DNA of 64,000 nt from Burkholderia pseudomultivorans (lineage in GTDB: Bacteria > Pseudomonadota > Gammaproteobacteria > Burkholderiales > Burkholderiaceae): the NCBI RefSeq assembly GCF_902499075.1, contig NZ_CABVPP010000011.1:62001-126000 (forward strand). Reading direction: 5' to 3'. Below the pieces are notes generated by a model. It saw nothing but the letters and a program-made list of their open reading frames with translations, was not told the DNA's origin and ran no database searches. This document shows, one piece after another, positions 26,453-41,612 of this stretch. Made by a program: the position numbers and the translations under genes. Numbering within the stretch: the stretch's first letter is position 1; every line of letters starts with the position of its first letter.

Positions 26453-27343
26453 CTACGCGCAGAACGCCTCGATCAGCGCCGCGATCTGCTCGGGCTGGTC
26501 GTGATGCACCATGTGGCCGGCGTCTTCGACGAGCTTCTCGCGCCAGTCCGGGAATGCACCGAAGCGCGCCTTGAATTCCGGCAGCGGGATGGCGCCGGCG
26601 ATCTGCGCGAGCGTCGGCGAATTGACGGCCTCGACGTGCAGCACCTTCGCGCGCACCTTCGCCCACACGGCCATCACTTCGTCGAGCCGGTACAGCAGCG
26701 GGCCCGGCATCTTGTGCGCGGGATCCGCGAGCAGATGATAGAGACCGTCGTCGCCGCGCTTCGACCAGTGCGCGGCCAGGAACGCCGCGCGGCGCGGGTC
26801 GAGCCGCGGGTTGGTCTTGGTCAGGCGGGCCGCGACGTCGTCGAGCGACGCATACGCGCGCAGCGCGGGCGGTTCGCGCAGTTCGTCGAGCCAGCCGCGC
26901 AGCCGGCGCGGCGCCTGTTCGGCACGCGCAGGCGCCAGCCCGAAGCCTTCGAGGTCGACCACGCGCCGCACGCGCTCCGGCCGCGCGCCCGCATACAGGC
27001 ACACGACGTTCGCGCCCATGCTGTGGCCGACCAGGTTCACCTCGCCGGTCGGCGCATAGTGGTCGACGAGCGCATCGAGATCGCCGAGGTAGTCGTGGAA
27101 CCAGTAGTGGCCGCCGCCCTGCCGCGCGACCGGCCAGTCGGACAGCCCGAAGCCGCGCGCGTCCGGCGCGATCACCTGCCAGTCGCCGGCGAGCGCATCG
27201 ACGACGAACTGGAACGACGCGGCGACGTCCATCCAGCCGTGCAGCATGAACAGCGTCGGCGCGTCGGGCCGGCCCCAGCGCCGCACATGCAGCCGGACGC
27301 CGCGCACCGTGACGAAATCGGAAACAGAACTCGAGGCATTCAT
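26453..27343 (-). CDS. Alpha/beta-fold hydrolase of unknown substrate
   Basis: The 296-residue protein has the oxyanion region FMLHGWMDVAASF, the nucleophile elbow GHSMGA (Ser near 105), and the catalytic His in DAGHMVHHDQPE at the end. These place it in the alpha/beta hydrolase superfamily near epoxide hydrolases and haloalkane dehalogenases; the substrate cannot be read. The start at 27343 gives the usual N-terminus, and the frame upstream is not conserved. Confidence 0.8.
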   Translation of the reverse strand: MNASSSVSDFVTVRGVRLHVRRWGRPDAPTLFMLHGWMDVAASFQFVVDALAGDWQVIAPDARGFGLSDWPVARQGGGHYWFHDYLGDLDALVDHYAPTGEVNLVGHSMGANVVCLYAGARPERVRRVVDLEGFGLAPARAEQAPRRLRGWLDELREPPALRAYASLDDVAARLTKTNPRLDPRRAAFLAAHWSKRGDDGLYHLLADPAHKMPGPLLYRLDEVMAVWAKVRAKVLHVEAVNSPTLAQIAGAIPLPEFKARFGAFPDWREKLVEDAGHMVHHDQPEQIAALIEAFCA

Positions 27344-27478
27344 TGCAGCCGCCAGAAAAAAGAATGGTCGTTCGATTATAGCGGCGGCGCCCTCGCTGCG
27401 GCGGGCCGCGCGGCGAGGCACCTCTCTAGCGCCGGCGCCGGCGCGGCATCCCGGATCGGCGCCGCTCCGGACGGCAGC

Positions 27479-28324
27479 CTAGCCGTTCTCGGCGCGCCCG
27501 TCCTGCGCGGCCAGTTCGTCGAGTTCGGCCGGCTCGAATCCGGCGCTGCGCCGCGCATCGAAATTGAACGGGCCGCGCAGGCGCGGCGCACGATACCGCT
27601 CGGCCAGCTCGCGGTAAGTCGGCACGGGATCGCGGCCGGCCTGCCCGCACAGATGCCGGAACCAGCGGTTGCCGATCGCGACATGGCCGATCTCGTCGCG
27701 CAGGATCACGTCGAGGATCGCCGCCGATGCGTCGTCGCCGGCCTGCGCGAGCCGCGCGCGGATCGGCGGCGACGCGTCGAGCCCGCGCGCCTCGAGCGTG
27801 CGCGGCACCAGCGCCATGCGCGCGAGCACGTCGTCACGGGTCCGCTCGCACATCTCCCACAGTCCGTTGTGTGCGGGAAAGTCGCCGTAAACATGGCCGA
27901 ACGCCGCCAGCCGCTCGGCCAGCAGCGTGAAGTGATACGCCTCTTCGGCGGCGACCTTCAGCCAGTCCGCATAGAACGCGTCCGGCAGGTCCGCGAAGCG
28001 CCACACCGCGTCGAGCGCCAGGTTGATCGCATTGAACTCGATATGGGCGAGCGCGTGGAGCAGCACCGCGCGCCCCTCGGGCGAACGCATGCTGCGCCGC
28101 TCGAGCTGGCGCGGCTCGACGAGCATGGGGCGCGCCGGGCGCCCCGGCAGGTCGGCCGGCTCGGCCAACGCGAGCGACGGCGAGATCGCAGCCTGCCCCG
28201 CCAGCAGTGCGTCGTAGAGCGCACGCACCTGCGCCGCCTTGCCGGCCGGCTCGGGTTCGCGCAGTGCGGCGAGCGCCGCACGGCGCACGCAGGCCCGCGC
28301 ATCGACGGAAGAAGAAGACACCAT
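27479..28324 (-). CDS. Ferritin-like DUF455-family protein
   Basis: The protein has 281 residues from the ATG at 28324. Its core is a ferritin-like helical bundle with metal-ligand motifs: HALAHIEFNAINLALD, EEAYHFTLLAERL and RDEIGHVAIGNRWF. This pattern (ExxH pairs) suggests a di-iron site, as in MiaE-like hydroxylases. The function of DUF455 proteins is not known. It is divergent from the gamma carbonic anhydrase gene. Confidence 0.8.
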   Translation of the reverse strand: MVSSSSVDARACVRRAALAALREPEPAGKAAQVRALYDALLAGQAAISPSLALAEPADLPGRPARPMLVEPRQLERRSMRSPEGRAVLLHALAHIEFNAINLALDAVWRFADLPDAFYADWLKVAAEEAYHFTLLAERLAAFGHVYGDFPAHNGLWEMCERTRDDVLARMALVPRTLEARGLDASPPIRARLAQAGDDASAAILDVILRDEIGHVAIGNRWFRHLCGQAGRDPVPTYRELAERYRAPRLRGPFNFDARRSAGFEPAELDELAAQDGRAENG

Positions 28325-28467
28325 ATTCACCCGCGGAACGCTGTCGCGCGCATCGCGGGAGCGCATGCACGCGACGGTTTACAATACGTGTTTTCGCCAC
28401 GGCGCGGCGCGCCGGGCAACGCGCCATTTTACCGGCGCCCATCATCGAAAGAGACCAAGGAGACTCC

Positions 28468-28992
28468 GTGACGATCTACAAGCTGGGCGATACGGCCCCG
28501 ACGATTCACGAAAGCGTGTTCGTCGCCGATACGGCGGCCATCATCGGCAAAGTGGTGCTCGAGGAAAACGCGAGCGTCTGGTTCGGCGCGACGATTCGCG
28601 GCGACAACGAGACGATCGCCGTCGGCGCGGGCAGCAACGTCCAGGAAGGCGCGGTGCTGCATACCGACCCCGGCTATCCGCTGACGATTGCCGAAAACGT
28701 GACGATCGGGCACCAGGCGATGCTGCACGGCTGCACGATCGGCGAGGGTTCGCTGATCGGCATCCAGGCCGTGGTCTTGAATGGTGCGGTCATCGGCCGC
28801 AACTGTCTGGTCGGTGCCGGCGCGGTCGTGACGGAAGGCAAGACGTTCCCGGACAACTCGCTGATTCTCGGCGCACCGGCGAAAGTCGTGCGCGAGCTGT
28901 CGGCCGACGACATCGCGCGGCTGCGCGCGAACGCGAAGACGTATGTCGAGCGACGCGCGCATTTCAAGGAGCAACTCGTGCGGATCGGGTGA
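28468..28992 (+). CDS. Gamma-class carbonic anhydrase family protein (left-handed beta helix)
   Basis: The protein has 174 residues and starts with GTG at 28468, supported by AAGGAG ten bases upstream. It is made of the hexapeptide repeats of a left-handed beta helix (SVWFGATIRGDNETIAVGAG, HTDPGYPLTI, NVTIGHQAMLHGCTIG), with the metal-binding histidines at HTDP and GHQAMLHGC. Members of the YrdA/PaaY type are often called gamma carbonic anhydrases, but many are thioesterases. It is 25 bases upstream of hslO and likely co-transcribed with it. Confidence 0.85.
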   Translation: MTIYKLGDTAPTIHESVFVADTAAIIGKVVLEENASVWFGATIRGDNETIAVGAGSNVQEGAVLHTDPGYPLTIAENVTIGHQAMLHGCTIGEGSLIGIQAVVLNGAVIGRNCLVGAGAVVTEGKTFPDNSLILGAPAKVVRELSADDIARLRANAKTYVERRAHFKEQLVRIG

Positions 28993-29017
28993 TCCGCGCG
29001 GATTTCAAGGAAGAAGA

Positions 29018-29968
29018 GTGAGCGACCAGTTACAGAAATTCATGTTCAATGCGGCGCCCGTGCGCGGCGAGATCGTTTCGCTGCGCAACACGTGGCAGGA
29101 AGTGCTCGTCCGGCGCGACTACCCTGCCCCGGTGCGCACGGTGCTCGGCGAGATGATGGCCGCGTGCGCGCTGCTGTCCGCGAACCTGAAATTCAACGGC
29201 ACCCTCATCATGCAGATCTTCGGCGACGGGCCGGTGAAGATGCTGGTCGTCCAGTGCGGCTCGGATCTGTCGATGCGGGCCACCGCGAAGTTCTCCGGCG
29301 AGGCGGCGCAGACGATCGGCGACGACACGAGCTTCGCGGCGCTCGTCAACGCGAGCGGCCACGGCCGCTGCGTGATCACGCTCGACCCGTCCGACAAGCT
29401 GCCGGGCCAGCAGCCGTACCAGGGCATCGTGCCGCTGAACGGCGTCGACGGCCCGCTCGAATCGGTGTCGCAGGTGCTCGAGCAATACATGCATCACTCG
29501 GAGCAGCTCGACACGCGGCTGTGGCTCGCGGCCGATCGCGAACGCGCGGTCGGCATGCTGCTGCAGAAGCTGCCGGGCGACGGCGGCATCGTGCCGCGCA
29601 ACGCCGAGACGGACACCGACACGTGGGAACGCGTGTGCACGCTCGGCGGCACGCTGTCCGCGCAGGAACTGCTCGAGGTCGAGCCGGAAGTCGTGTTCCG
29701 CCGCCTGTTCTGGCAGGAAAACGTGCAGCACTTCGAACCGGCCGTCACGCGCTTCCAGTGCTCGTGCTCGCGCGAGAAGGTCGGCGCGATGCTGCGCATG
29801 CTCGGCCGCGACGAAGTCGACAGCGTGATCGTCGAGCGCGGCCACGTCGAGATCCACTGCGAATTCTGCAACCAGCGCTACGAATTCGATCCCGTCGACG
29901 TCGCGCAGTTGTTCGCGGCCCCCGAGCTCGCGAGCGGCATCACGCCCGCCGCCGGGCAGCATCACTGA
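29018..29968 (+). CDS. hslO: Redox-regulated chaperone Hsp33
   Basis: The 316-residue protein starts with GTG at 29018 after GGAAGAAGA. It has the substrate-binding domain (FMFNAAPVRGEIVSL; GRCVITLDPSDKLPGQQPYQ) and the C-terminal redox switch with CSCSREKV and CEFCNQRY (Cys-X-Cys and Cys-X2-Cys), which binds zinc when reduced and unfolds on oxidation with bleach or peroxide plus heat. The length is slightly longer than in E. coli because of the C-terminal tail. Confidence 0.92.
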   Translation: MSDQLQKFMFNAAPVRGEIVSLRNTWQEVLVRRDYPAPVRTVLGEMMAACALLSANLKFNGTLIMQIFGDGPVKMLVVQCGSDLSMRATAKFSGEAAQTIGDDTSFAALVNASGHGRCVITLDPSDKLPGQQPYQGIVPLNGVDGPLESVSQVLEQYMHHSEQLDTRLWLAADRERAVGMLLQKLPGDGGIVPRNAETDTDTWERVCTLGGTLSAQELLEVEPEVVFRRLFWQENVQHFEPAVTRFQCSCSREKVGAMLRMLGRDEVDSVIVERGHVEIHCEFCNQRYEFDPVDVAQLFAAPELASGITPAAGQHH

Positions 29969-30094
29969 GCCGCGCGCCCGCGCGTGCACCACGCGCGGGC
30001 GCATAATGACGCACGAGCGTCGCACGCGCAGCGCCACGGCTTCGGCCGTCGGCGCCTGCCGTTTCCCGCCGTCGGCGCGCCGCAGGAGAAATTC

Positions 30095-30445
30095 ATGAAT
30101 CGCCCGTTCCGCACCATCGTCCTGACGAGCGTCGCCGCCGGTACGCTCGTGCTTGCCGGCTGCGCGGTGCAGCCGTCGTCCACGATCCTGAGCCGCCTGC
30201 CGGAGCCGGGCGCATCGGGCGGTCAGCCGCCTGCACTGTCGGCCGCCGAGCGCAAGCGCTACGACGAGATCGACCGGCAGGTGCTGCGCGACCAGAACAA
30301 TGCGATGGCGGCCGAAGCCGCCGCGCGCGCGTGGTCGTACTATGCGCCGCCGCCGGTGACCGTCTACGGCGGGTATTACGGCGGCGGTTGGGGAAATCGC
30401 TGGGGCACGGGCATCAGCTACGGCTACCCGGGCTGGTGGTGGTAA
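30095..30445 (+). CDS. Small lipoprotein of unknown function
   Basis: The 116-residue protein starts at the ATG at 30095, with CAGGAG upstream. Its signal peptide ends in the lipobox LAGC (Cys near 23). The mature part has a conserved-looking basic segment (LSAAERKRYDEIDRQVLRDQ) and a C-terminus rich in Gly, Tyr and Trp (YGGYYGGGWGNRWGTGISYG), typical for small cell-envelope proteins of Burkholderia. It ends shortly before the terminator at 30476-30505. Confidence 0.75.
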   Translation: MNRPFRTIVLTSVAAGTLVLAGCAVQPSSTILSRLPEPGASGGQPPALSAAERKRYDEIDRQVLRDQNNAMAAEAAARAWSYYAPPPVTVYGGYYGGGWGNRWGTGISYGYPGWWW

Positions 30446-30475
30446 CGCGCGACCGATTGACGACTCTCAGGAAAT

Positions 30476-30505
30476 AAAAAAGCGCGGCATTTCCCGCGCT
30501 TTTTC
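30476..30505. terminator. Bidirectional Rho-independent terminator
   Basis: AAAAAGCGCGG / CCCGCGCTTTTT hairpin with A and T runs on both sides, between the convergent lipoprotein and ftsB genes. Confidence 0.85.
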
Positions 30506-30526
30506 AATTCGACCGGCTCGTCGCGT

Positions 30527-30952
30527 TCAATGATGCGCGGCCTTGCCCTTGTCGCCGCCGTGATGGCGCGACGGCTTCGCGATCGACTGCGGATTCGGCA
30601 CGACGCGCACCGGCGCCGCGGACACGACACCGCGCGTCGACGTGTTCGACGGCGCATTGTTCACGGGCGCGGCGGGCGCATTCGGCGACACGAACTGCAC
30701 GAACACCTCGCCGTCCTTCACCATGCCCATCTCGTAGCGCGCACGCTCCTCGATGGCCGCGGTGCCGCTTTGCAGATCCTGCACTTCGCCCGCGATCCGC
30801 TCGTTGCGCAGCTTTTCATCGGCATTCTTCTGGAGCTGATCGCCGAGCTGCTGACGCAATTCGTGCACCCGCAACCAGCCGCCGTGTCCCCACCATAGGG
30901 GGTACTGAATGAGCGCCAGCAAGGCAATCAGGACGACAGTGACAAGCCGCAT
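30527..30952 (-). CDS. ftsB: Cell division protein FtsB
   Basis: The 141-residue protein has one membrane helix at the start (LVTVVLIALLALIQYPLWW), a short periplasmic coiled coil (LRQQLGDQLQKNADEKLRNE) and the family segment IEERARYEMGMVKDGEVFVQ. FtsB joins FtsL and FtsQ in the divisome. The C-terminal 50 residues, rich in Pro, Ala and His, are longer than in E. coli. It lies downstream of eno, the same neighbourhood as in many beta- and gammaproteobacteria. Confidence 0.85.
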   Translation of the reverse strand: MRLVTVVLIALLALIQYPLWWGHGGWLRVHELRQQLGDQLQKNADEKLRNERIAGEVQDLQSGTAAIEERARYEMGMVKDGEVFVQFVSPNAPAAPVNNAPSNTSTRGVVSAAPVRVVPNPQSIAKPSRHHGGDKGKAAHH

Positions 30953-31035
30953 GTAAGAGACGCAGATATAAGAAGCGCCGCTCCGCGCATCGTGGCACAG
31001 AGCGGCGTCGATATGACGAACCCGATAGTAGCGCG

Positions 31036-32349
<1,314 letters not shown>

Positions 32350-32355
32350 TCAAAC

Positions 32356-32410
32356 TGCGGCGGCTCGCGCGTCAATACCGCTTTCGCTACTGACGCGCGA
32401 AGCCGCCGCA
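32356..32410. repeat. Long hairpin in the kdsA-eno gap
   Basis: Arms of about 22 bases (TGCGGCGGCT..GCGCGTCA at 32356-32377 and its near-exact complement at 32388-32410) around a 10-base loop, with one bulged base. There is no T run on the leftward transcript, so it is not a classical terminator. It may be an RNA stability or processing element between kdsA and eno. Confidence 0.6.
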
Positions 32411-32425
32411 AGGTTCATTCGGTCT

Positions 32426-34989
<2,564 letters not shown>

Positions 34990-35108
34990 TCAGCAATTGA
35001 CGCGATGATCGCGCCCCTTCGCGCTGTGCCGCGCCGGTCGTGCGCGCCGGGGCGGACCGGCCGGCCGGTCGGCGCGGCAGCCCGCGTGCGCATGCCGCGC
35101 GCAGCACG

Positions 35109-35939
35109 TCACGCGCGCTTCGCGAGCGGCGCGACGCTTTCTTCCCCGCGCAGCGAATTCAGCATCCGCTGCAATGCCCGGGCGGTCTCGACCGGCCGCT
35201 CCATCGGGAACAAGTGGCTGCCTTCGAGCCATTCGATGCGGCCGTGCGACGCCCGGCGCGTCGCATCGAGCCCGACCTGCCGCACCTCGCGCGAACGCGT
35301 GCCGGCGAGAAAGCCGAGCGGCACCGGTGCACCGTGCGCGAGCCGCGGGCCGAGCGTGTGCGGCAGCGTCCGGTAGATCAGGTATTCGACCTGCCGATCG
35401 AATGCGAGCGCCCGTTCGCCGTCGATGCCCGCCTGCGGAATCCCGTAGTCGATGTAGTCGGCCAGCATCCGCTCGTCCCAGCGCGCGAACGCAGGCTTCT
35501 CGCGGAAATGCCGCCATGCTTCGTCGCGGCTCGCCCAGCGCGTGCGCCGGTTGCGCGTCGCGGCGGCCGGCGACAGCCGCTCGTCGAGCCCCGCCCACTG
35601 GCTCGCGCGCAGCGCGCCCGCGCGCCAGCCCGCGATGATCGGCGAATCGAGCATCACGACGCCGCGCACCCATTGCGGCTTCCGCAGCGCGGCCATCAGC
35701 GACAGGTAGCCGCCGAGCGAATGACCGACGAGCCATACCGGGCGCTCGTAGCGGCTGCCGATGTCGTCGAGCAGCTGGTCGACCAGATGCGGCCAGTCGC
35801 GCGTGACCGGATAGCGGCGATCGTGGCCGATCCGCTCGATGTAGCGCAGCTCGTAGTCGTCGGCCAGCTCGGCGAAGATGGTCCGGTACGTCGACGCCGG
35901 AAAGCCGTTCGCGTGAGAGAAATGCAGGATGTCCTTCAA
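35109..35939 (-). CDS. Alpha/beta-fold hydrolase of unknown substrate, TTG start
   Basis: The 276-residue protein has HFSHANGFPASTYRTIF (oxyanion region), the elbow GHSLGG (Ser near 95), MLDSPIIAGW and the late His in LEGSHLFPMERP. The family begins at about this point, and no ATG or GTG fits. TTG at 35939 with GGAGG eight bases upstream is therefore the likely start. The frame stays open far upstream only because of the high GC. It follows comEC on the same strand, 105 bases apart. Confidence 0.75.
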   Translation of the reverse strand: MKDILHFSHANGFPASTYRTIFAELADDYELRYIERIGHDRRYPVTRDWPHLVDQLLDDIGSRYERPVWLVGHSLGGYLSLMAALRKPQWVRGVVMLDSPIIAGWRAGALRASQWAGLDERLSPAAATRNRRTRWASRDEAWRHFREKPAFARWDERMLADYIDYGIPQAGIDGERALAFDRQVEYLIYRTLPHTLGPRLAHGAPVPLGFLAGTRSREVRQVGLDATRRASHGRIEWLEGSHLFPMERPVETARALQRMLNSLRGEESVAPLAKRA

Positions 35940-36043
35940 ACGCCGATGCCTCCGTGGTCTTGTCGAACCGGGCGGGCGCCTGCCCGGTTTCCTTGCCCTG
36001 CGTCGGGTCGCGCCGACATCGCTGCGGCCCGACGCCCGCCCGC

Positions 36044-38524
36044 TCACCGATCCATCCAGTAGCGGCGCTGCGCATCGCGGTAGCGCTCGAACGCGAACCC
36101 GCGATCCGCCGGCGCGACGTCGAACCGCACGGCCCCGTCGCGATCGGTGCGCGGCAGCGGAATCGCGCGTGCCGCGTAGCGGGCGAGGACGCTCGGGTGC
36201 GGATGCCCGAAACGGTTCCGATAGCCTACAGGAAATACCGCGACGCGCGGCCCGACCGAGTCGAGGAAAGGCTCGACCGACGAGGTGCGGCTGCCGTGGT
36301 GCGGCACGACGAGGATCTGCGCGGCCAGCGCGTCGCGCATCGTGTCGACCAGCCGACGCTCGGCATAGGCATCGATATCGCCGGTCAGCAGCGCGGACGT
36401 CCCGCCCGCGTCGATGCGCAGCACGCACGACTGCCGGTTCGACGCGCCCGCGCCGGGGCCGCCCGGCGGCCACAGCACCGTAAAGTCGACGCCGTCCCAG
36501 CGCCAGCGCTGCCCGGCCGCGCACGGCAGGCGGTCGGCGACGCCCGCCGACTGCGCGTCGCGCCACAGCCGGTGGCCGCGCGGAATGCCCGCCAGCAGCT
36601 GCCGCACCTGCGCCGACGCATAGACGGCCGGCGCACCGCCCGCATGATCGGCATCCGCGTGGCTGAGCACGAACGCGTCGAGCGTGCGGATGCCGCGTGC
36701 GCGCAGCGACGGCGCGACGATCCGCTGGCCCGCGTGGGTCGACTCCGCGCCCGGCCCCGCGTCGAACAGCAAGGTGCGGCGCGCGGTTTCGACCAGCACC
36801 GATGCGCCCTGCCCGACATCGAGCACGGTCAGCCGAAAGCCGCCGACGGGCGGCGCGTCGGCCGCCGGCGCGACGAGCGGCAGCCACGTGAGCGGCGCGG
36901 CCCAGCGCAGCGGCCAGCCGCGCGGCATCAGCATCCAGACGACGCCTGCGCATGCGAGCGCCAGCACCGGCCAGCCGGGCATGCGCAGCGCCATCACGCC
37001 CGGCGGCCAGTCCGCGAGCCGCCCGAGCAGCGCCATCATCGGTTCGAGCGACGCATGCGCAAGCCGGAACGCATGGGCATCGAGCGGCGCGGGCAGCACG
37101 AGGCCGGCCAGCACGACCGGCGTGACGACGAAACTGACCCACGGAATCGCGAACGCGTTGCCGAGCGGTCCCGACACCGAGATCTGCGCGAACCACGCGG
37201 CCGTCAGCGGCGCGAGTCCGATCGTCACCGCGTATTGCACGCGGGCCGCCTCGGCGACGCGCCGCGCCGCACGCCGGTACCACGCGCGCAGCCGCTCCCA
37301 CCGACCGGCGACTGCGCCGCCGTCCGCTTCGTCGTCCTCATCGCGCACCGCGCGCCAACCGGCGACCGACAGCAGGATGACCGCGACCGCGCCGAACGAC
37401 AGCCAGAACCCGGCCGACAGCACGGCCCACGGATCGGCCAGCAGCACGCCGCCGAGCGCCGCGCACAGCACCGCCGAGGTCGGCACGCTGCGCCCGGCCA
37501 GATACGCGACGCCGCCGGCCGCGATCATCCACCATGCGCGCTGCGCCGGCACGTTGAAACCGGCCAGCGCCGCGTAGCCGGCGGCGGCGACCAGCGCCGC
37601 GAGCGCCGCCGCATAAGGCGCCGGCACGGCGAGCGTCGCGGCCCGCGTGCGCCAGCGCAGGCGACGCCAGATCATCGACGCGAACCCGGCCGCGAAGGCG
37701 CCGACGAGCCCGACATGCAGACCGGAGATGGCGACCAGATGACTCGTGCCGGTATTGCGCAGCACGCGCCAGTCGTCGTCGCCGATACCCGACTGGTCGC
37801 CGATCGCGAGCGCCGCGACGATGCCGCGATGCAGCGCGTCGGCGCCGAGCACGTCGACGATGCGCGCGCGCAGTGCATCGCGCAGCCGGTCGATCGATGC
37901 GCTCGATCCCGCCGCACGCGCATCGACCAGCACCGCGCGCTGCGGCGCGGCCACGTAGCCGATCGCGCGAATGCCCGCGGCCAGCCACGCCGCCTCGCTG
38001 TCGCGCACGCCCGGATTGGCTTCGGCATGCGGACGCTTGAGCCGCACGACCAGCCGCCAGCGCTGCGCGGCGCGCAGCTCGGGCACGGCGTCGCGGCTCG
38101 CAGCCGCATCATAGGTGCGCCACGACAGCCGGATCAGCTGCGGAAAACGGGCGAGCCCCGCATCGTTCGATTCGACGGCGAGCAGCAGCCGTGCGCCCGA
38201 CGCATCGACCACGGGCAGCCCCCTGATCACGCCCGTGACGACAATGTCGCGCCTTTCCCACTCGACCGGCAGGCTGTCGCGCAGCCGCCACTCGGCGCGC
38301 GCCGCCGCATAGCCGAACCCCGCGACGCCGGCCGCGACCGCGCACAGCGTCCACCCGAGCACGACGCCCGCGCGCGTGCGCGGCCGGCGCATGCGCCACG
38401 CGTACAACACAGCGCACCCGGACAGCGCGGCCGCGACGACGAGCCACGCAAGCGCGCCCGGCAACGCCGCCTGTCGTTGCAACACGACGACGCCGAGCGC
38501 GAATGCCATCCACCCCACGCGCAT
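36044..38524 (-). CDS. comEC: DNA uptake/competence protein ComEC (Rec2)
   Basis: The 826-residue membrane protein has the three ComEC parts: the N-terminal OB-like domain (about 60-210), the competence channel with about ten helices (VAISGLHVGLVGAFAAGF near 260), and a C-terminal MBL domain with SHADADHAGG near 620 and VPHHGSRTSS near 745, a probable nuclease for the non-transported strand. It carries DNA across the inner membrane during transformation. The ATG at 38524 (MRVGWMAFALG) fits better than the earlier one at 38575. It follows tatD on the same strand, 55 bases away. Confidence 0.9.
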   Translation of the reverse strand: MRVGWMAFALGVVVLQRQAALPGALAWLVVAAALSGCAVLYAWRMRRPRTRAGVVLGWTLCAVAAGVAGFGYAAARAEWRLRDSLPVEWERRDIVVTGVIRGLPVVDASGARLLLAVESNDAGLARFPQLIRLSWRTYDAAASRDAVPELRAAQRWRLVVRLKRPHAEANPGVRDSEAAWLAAGIRAIGYVAAPQRAVLVDARAAGSSASIDRLRDALRARIVDVLGADALHRGIVAALAIGDQSGIGDDDWRVLRNTGTSHLVAISGLHVGLVGAFAAGFASMIWRRLRWRTRAATLAVPAPYAAALAALVAAAGYAALAGFNVPAQRAWWMIAAGGVAYLAGRSVPTSAVLCAALGGVLLADPWAVLSAGFWLSFGAVAVILLSVAGWRAVRDEDDEADGGAVAGRWERLRAWYRRAARRVAEAARVQYAVTIGLAPLTAAWFAQISVSGPLGNAFAIPWVSFVVTPVVLAGLVLPAPLDAHAFRLAHASLEPMMALLGRLADWPPGVMALRMPGWPVLALACAGVVWMLMPRGWPLRWAAPLTWLPLVAPAADAPPVGGFRLTVLDVGQGASVLVETARRTLLFDAGPGAESTHAGQRIVAPSLRARGIRTLDAFVLSHADADHAGGAPAVYASAQVRQLLAGIPRGHRLWRDAQSAGVADRLPCAAGQRWRWDGVDFTVLWPPGGPGAGASNRQSCVLRIDAGGTSALLTGDIDAYAERRLVDTMRDALAAQILVVPHHGSRTSSVEPFLDSVGPRVAVFPVGYRNRFGHPHPSVLARYAARAIPLPRTDRDGAVRFDVAPADRGFAFERYRDAQRRYWMDR

Positions 38525-38578
38525 TCCGCCTCCTCGCCGACACGACGCCGCGCTGCATGCGGCGCCTTCCGGCAACGA

Positions 38579-39367
38579 TTATGCGGACGAAAGCGCGAGT
38601 CGCGGCAGCGCGGCGAGCGCGTTGGCCGTTGTGCCGACGCTCAGCGCATGCGCGTCGATGCCGCGCAGTTCGGCGAGCACGTCGCCGATGCGCGGCACCT
38701 GGTCGGGCGTATTGCGGGATTTGTACGCCCATTCGGGCGCGATGTCGGGTGCGTCGGTCTCGACGACGATCGCGTCGAGCGGCAGCTGCGCGGCAAGCCG
38801 GCGGATCTGCCGCGCACGCGCGAAGGTCACGTTGCCGCCGAAGCCGAGATGCAGCCCGTGCGCGAGATACGCGTCGGCCTGCTGAAAGCTGCCGTTGAAC
38901 GCATGGGCGATGCCGCGCCGCACGTCGAAGCGCCGCAGCCCCGCCAGCACGCGATCCTGCGACTTGCGCACGTGGCACAGCACGGGCAGGTCGAAGTCGC
39001 GCGCGAGCCTGAGCTGCCCCTGATAGAAGAACTGCTGCCGCGCTTCGTCGAGCCCCGGCACGAAGTAGTCGAGGCCGATCTCGCCGATCGCGACGAAGCG
39101 CGGATCGTCGAGGCTCGCCTCGATTTCCATGCGCAGCCGGTCGAGATCCTTGTCGCGCGCATGAGGCGTGTACATCGGATGGATGCCGAGCGCATAAACC
39201 GCGCCCGGCGTGCGCGCGGCCAGCTCGCGCACCGTCGTGAAGTTGTCGCGGCCGATGCTCGGAATCACGATGCGCGACACGCCGGCCGCGCGCGCCGCAT
39301 GCACGACCGCGTCGCGGTCGGCGTCGAATTCGGCCGCATCGAGATGGCAGTGCGTGTCGATCCACAT
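38579..39367 (-). CDS. TatD-family metal-dependent DNase
   Basis: The 262-residue protein begins with MWIDTHCHLD (first metal motif), followed by ALGIHPMY, GEIGLDYF, LPVLCHVRKS, AHAFNGS and VVETDAPDIAP, the ligands of the TatD family. Such enzymes are 3'-5' exonucleases involved in DNA repair; the paralogue YcfH is similar. It is downstream of the LolCD genes on the same strand with a 76-base gap. Confidence 0.88.
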   Translation of the reverse strand: MWIDTHCHLDAAEFDADRDAVVHAARAAGVSRIVIPSIGRDNFTTVRELAARTPGAVYALGIHPMYTPHARDKDLDRLRMEIEASLDDPRFVAIGEIGLDYFVPGLDEARQQFFYQGQLRLARDFDLPVLCHVRKSQDRVLAGLRRFDVRRGIAHAFNGSFQQADAYLAHGLHLGFGGNVTFARARQIRRLAAQLPLDAIVVETDAPDIAPEWAYKSRNTPDQVPRIGDVLAELRGIDAHALSVGTTANALAALPRLALSSA

Positions 39368-39443
39368 GTCGGGCACTCCTGCGCCCCGCCGTCCGCGCCG
39401 CCACACGGGCGGCAAGCGACAACCCGGAGCGGCGGGCGTTGGT

Positions 39444-41448
<2,005 letters not shown>

Positions 41449-41612
41449 GCGAATCCTTTCTGCTGGTTGCGGCGGGGCGGCGGCCCGCGGCGGGAGCGCC
41501 GCCGGTGCGGCACGCTGCCGGCCCGGAGGCGGTCGAAAAATGGCCGCCGGACGCAATCGGGCCGTCTGCCGGCCCGATCACGCGCGCAGTTTGCCATACA
41601 ATGCGCAGCATC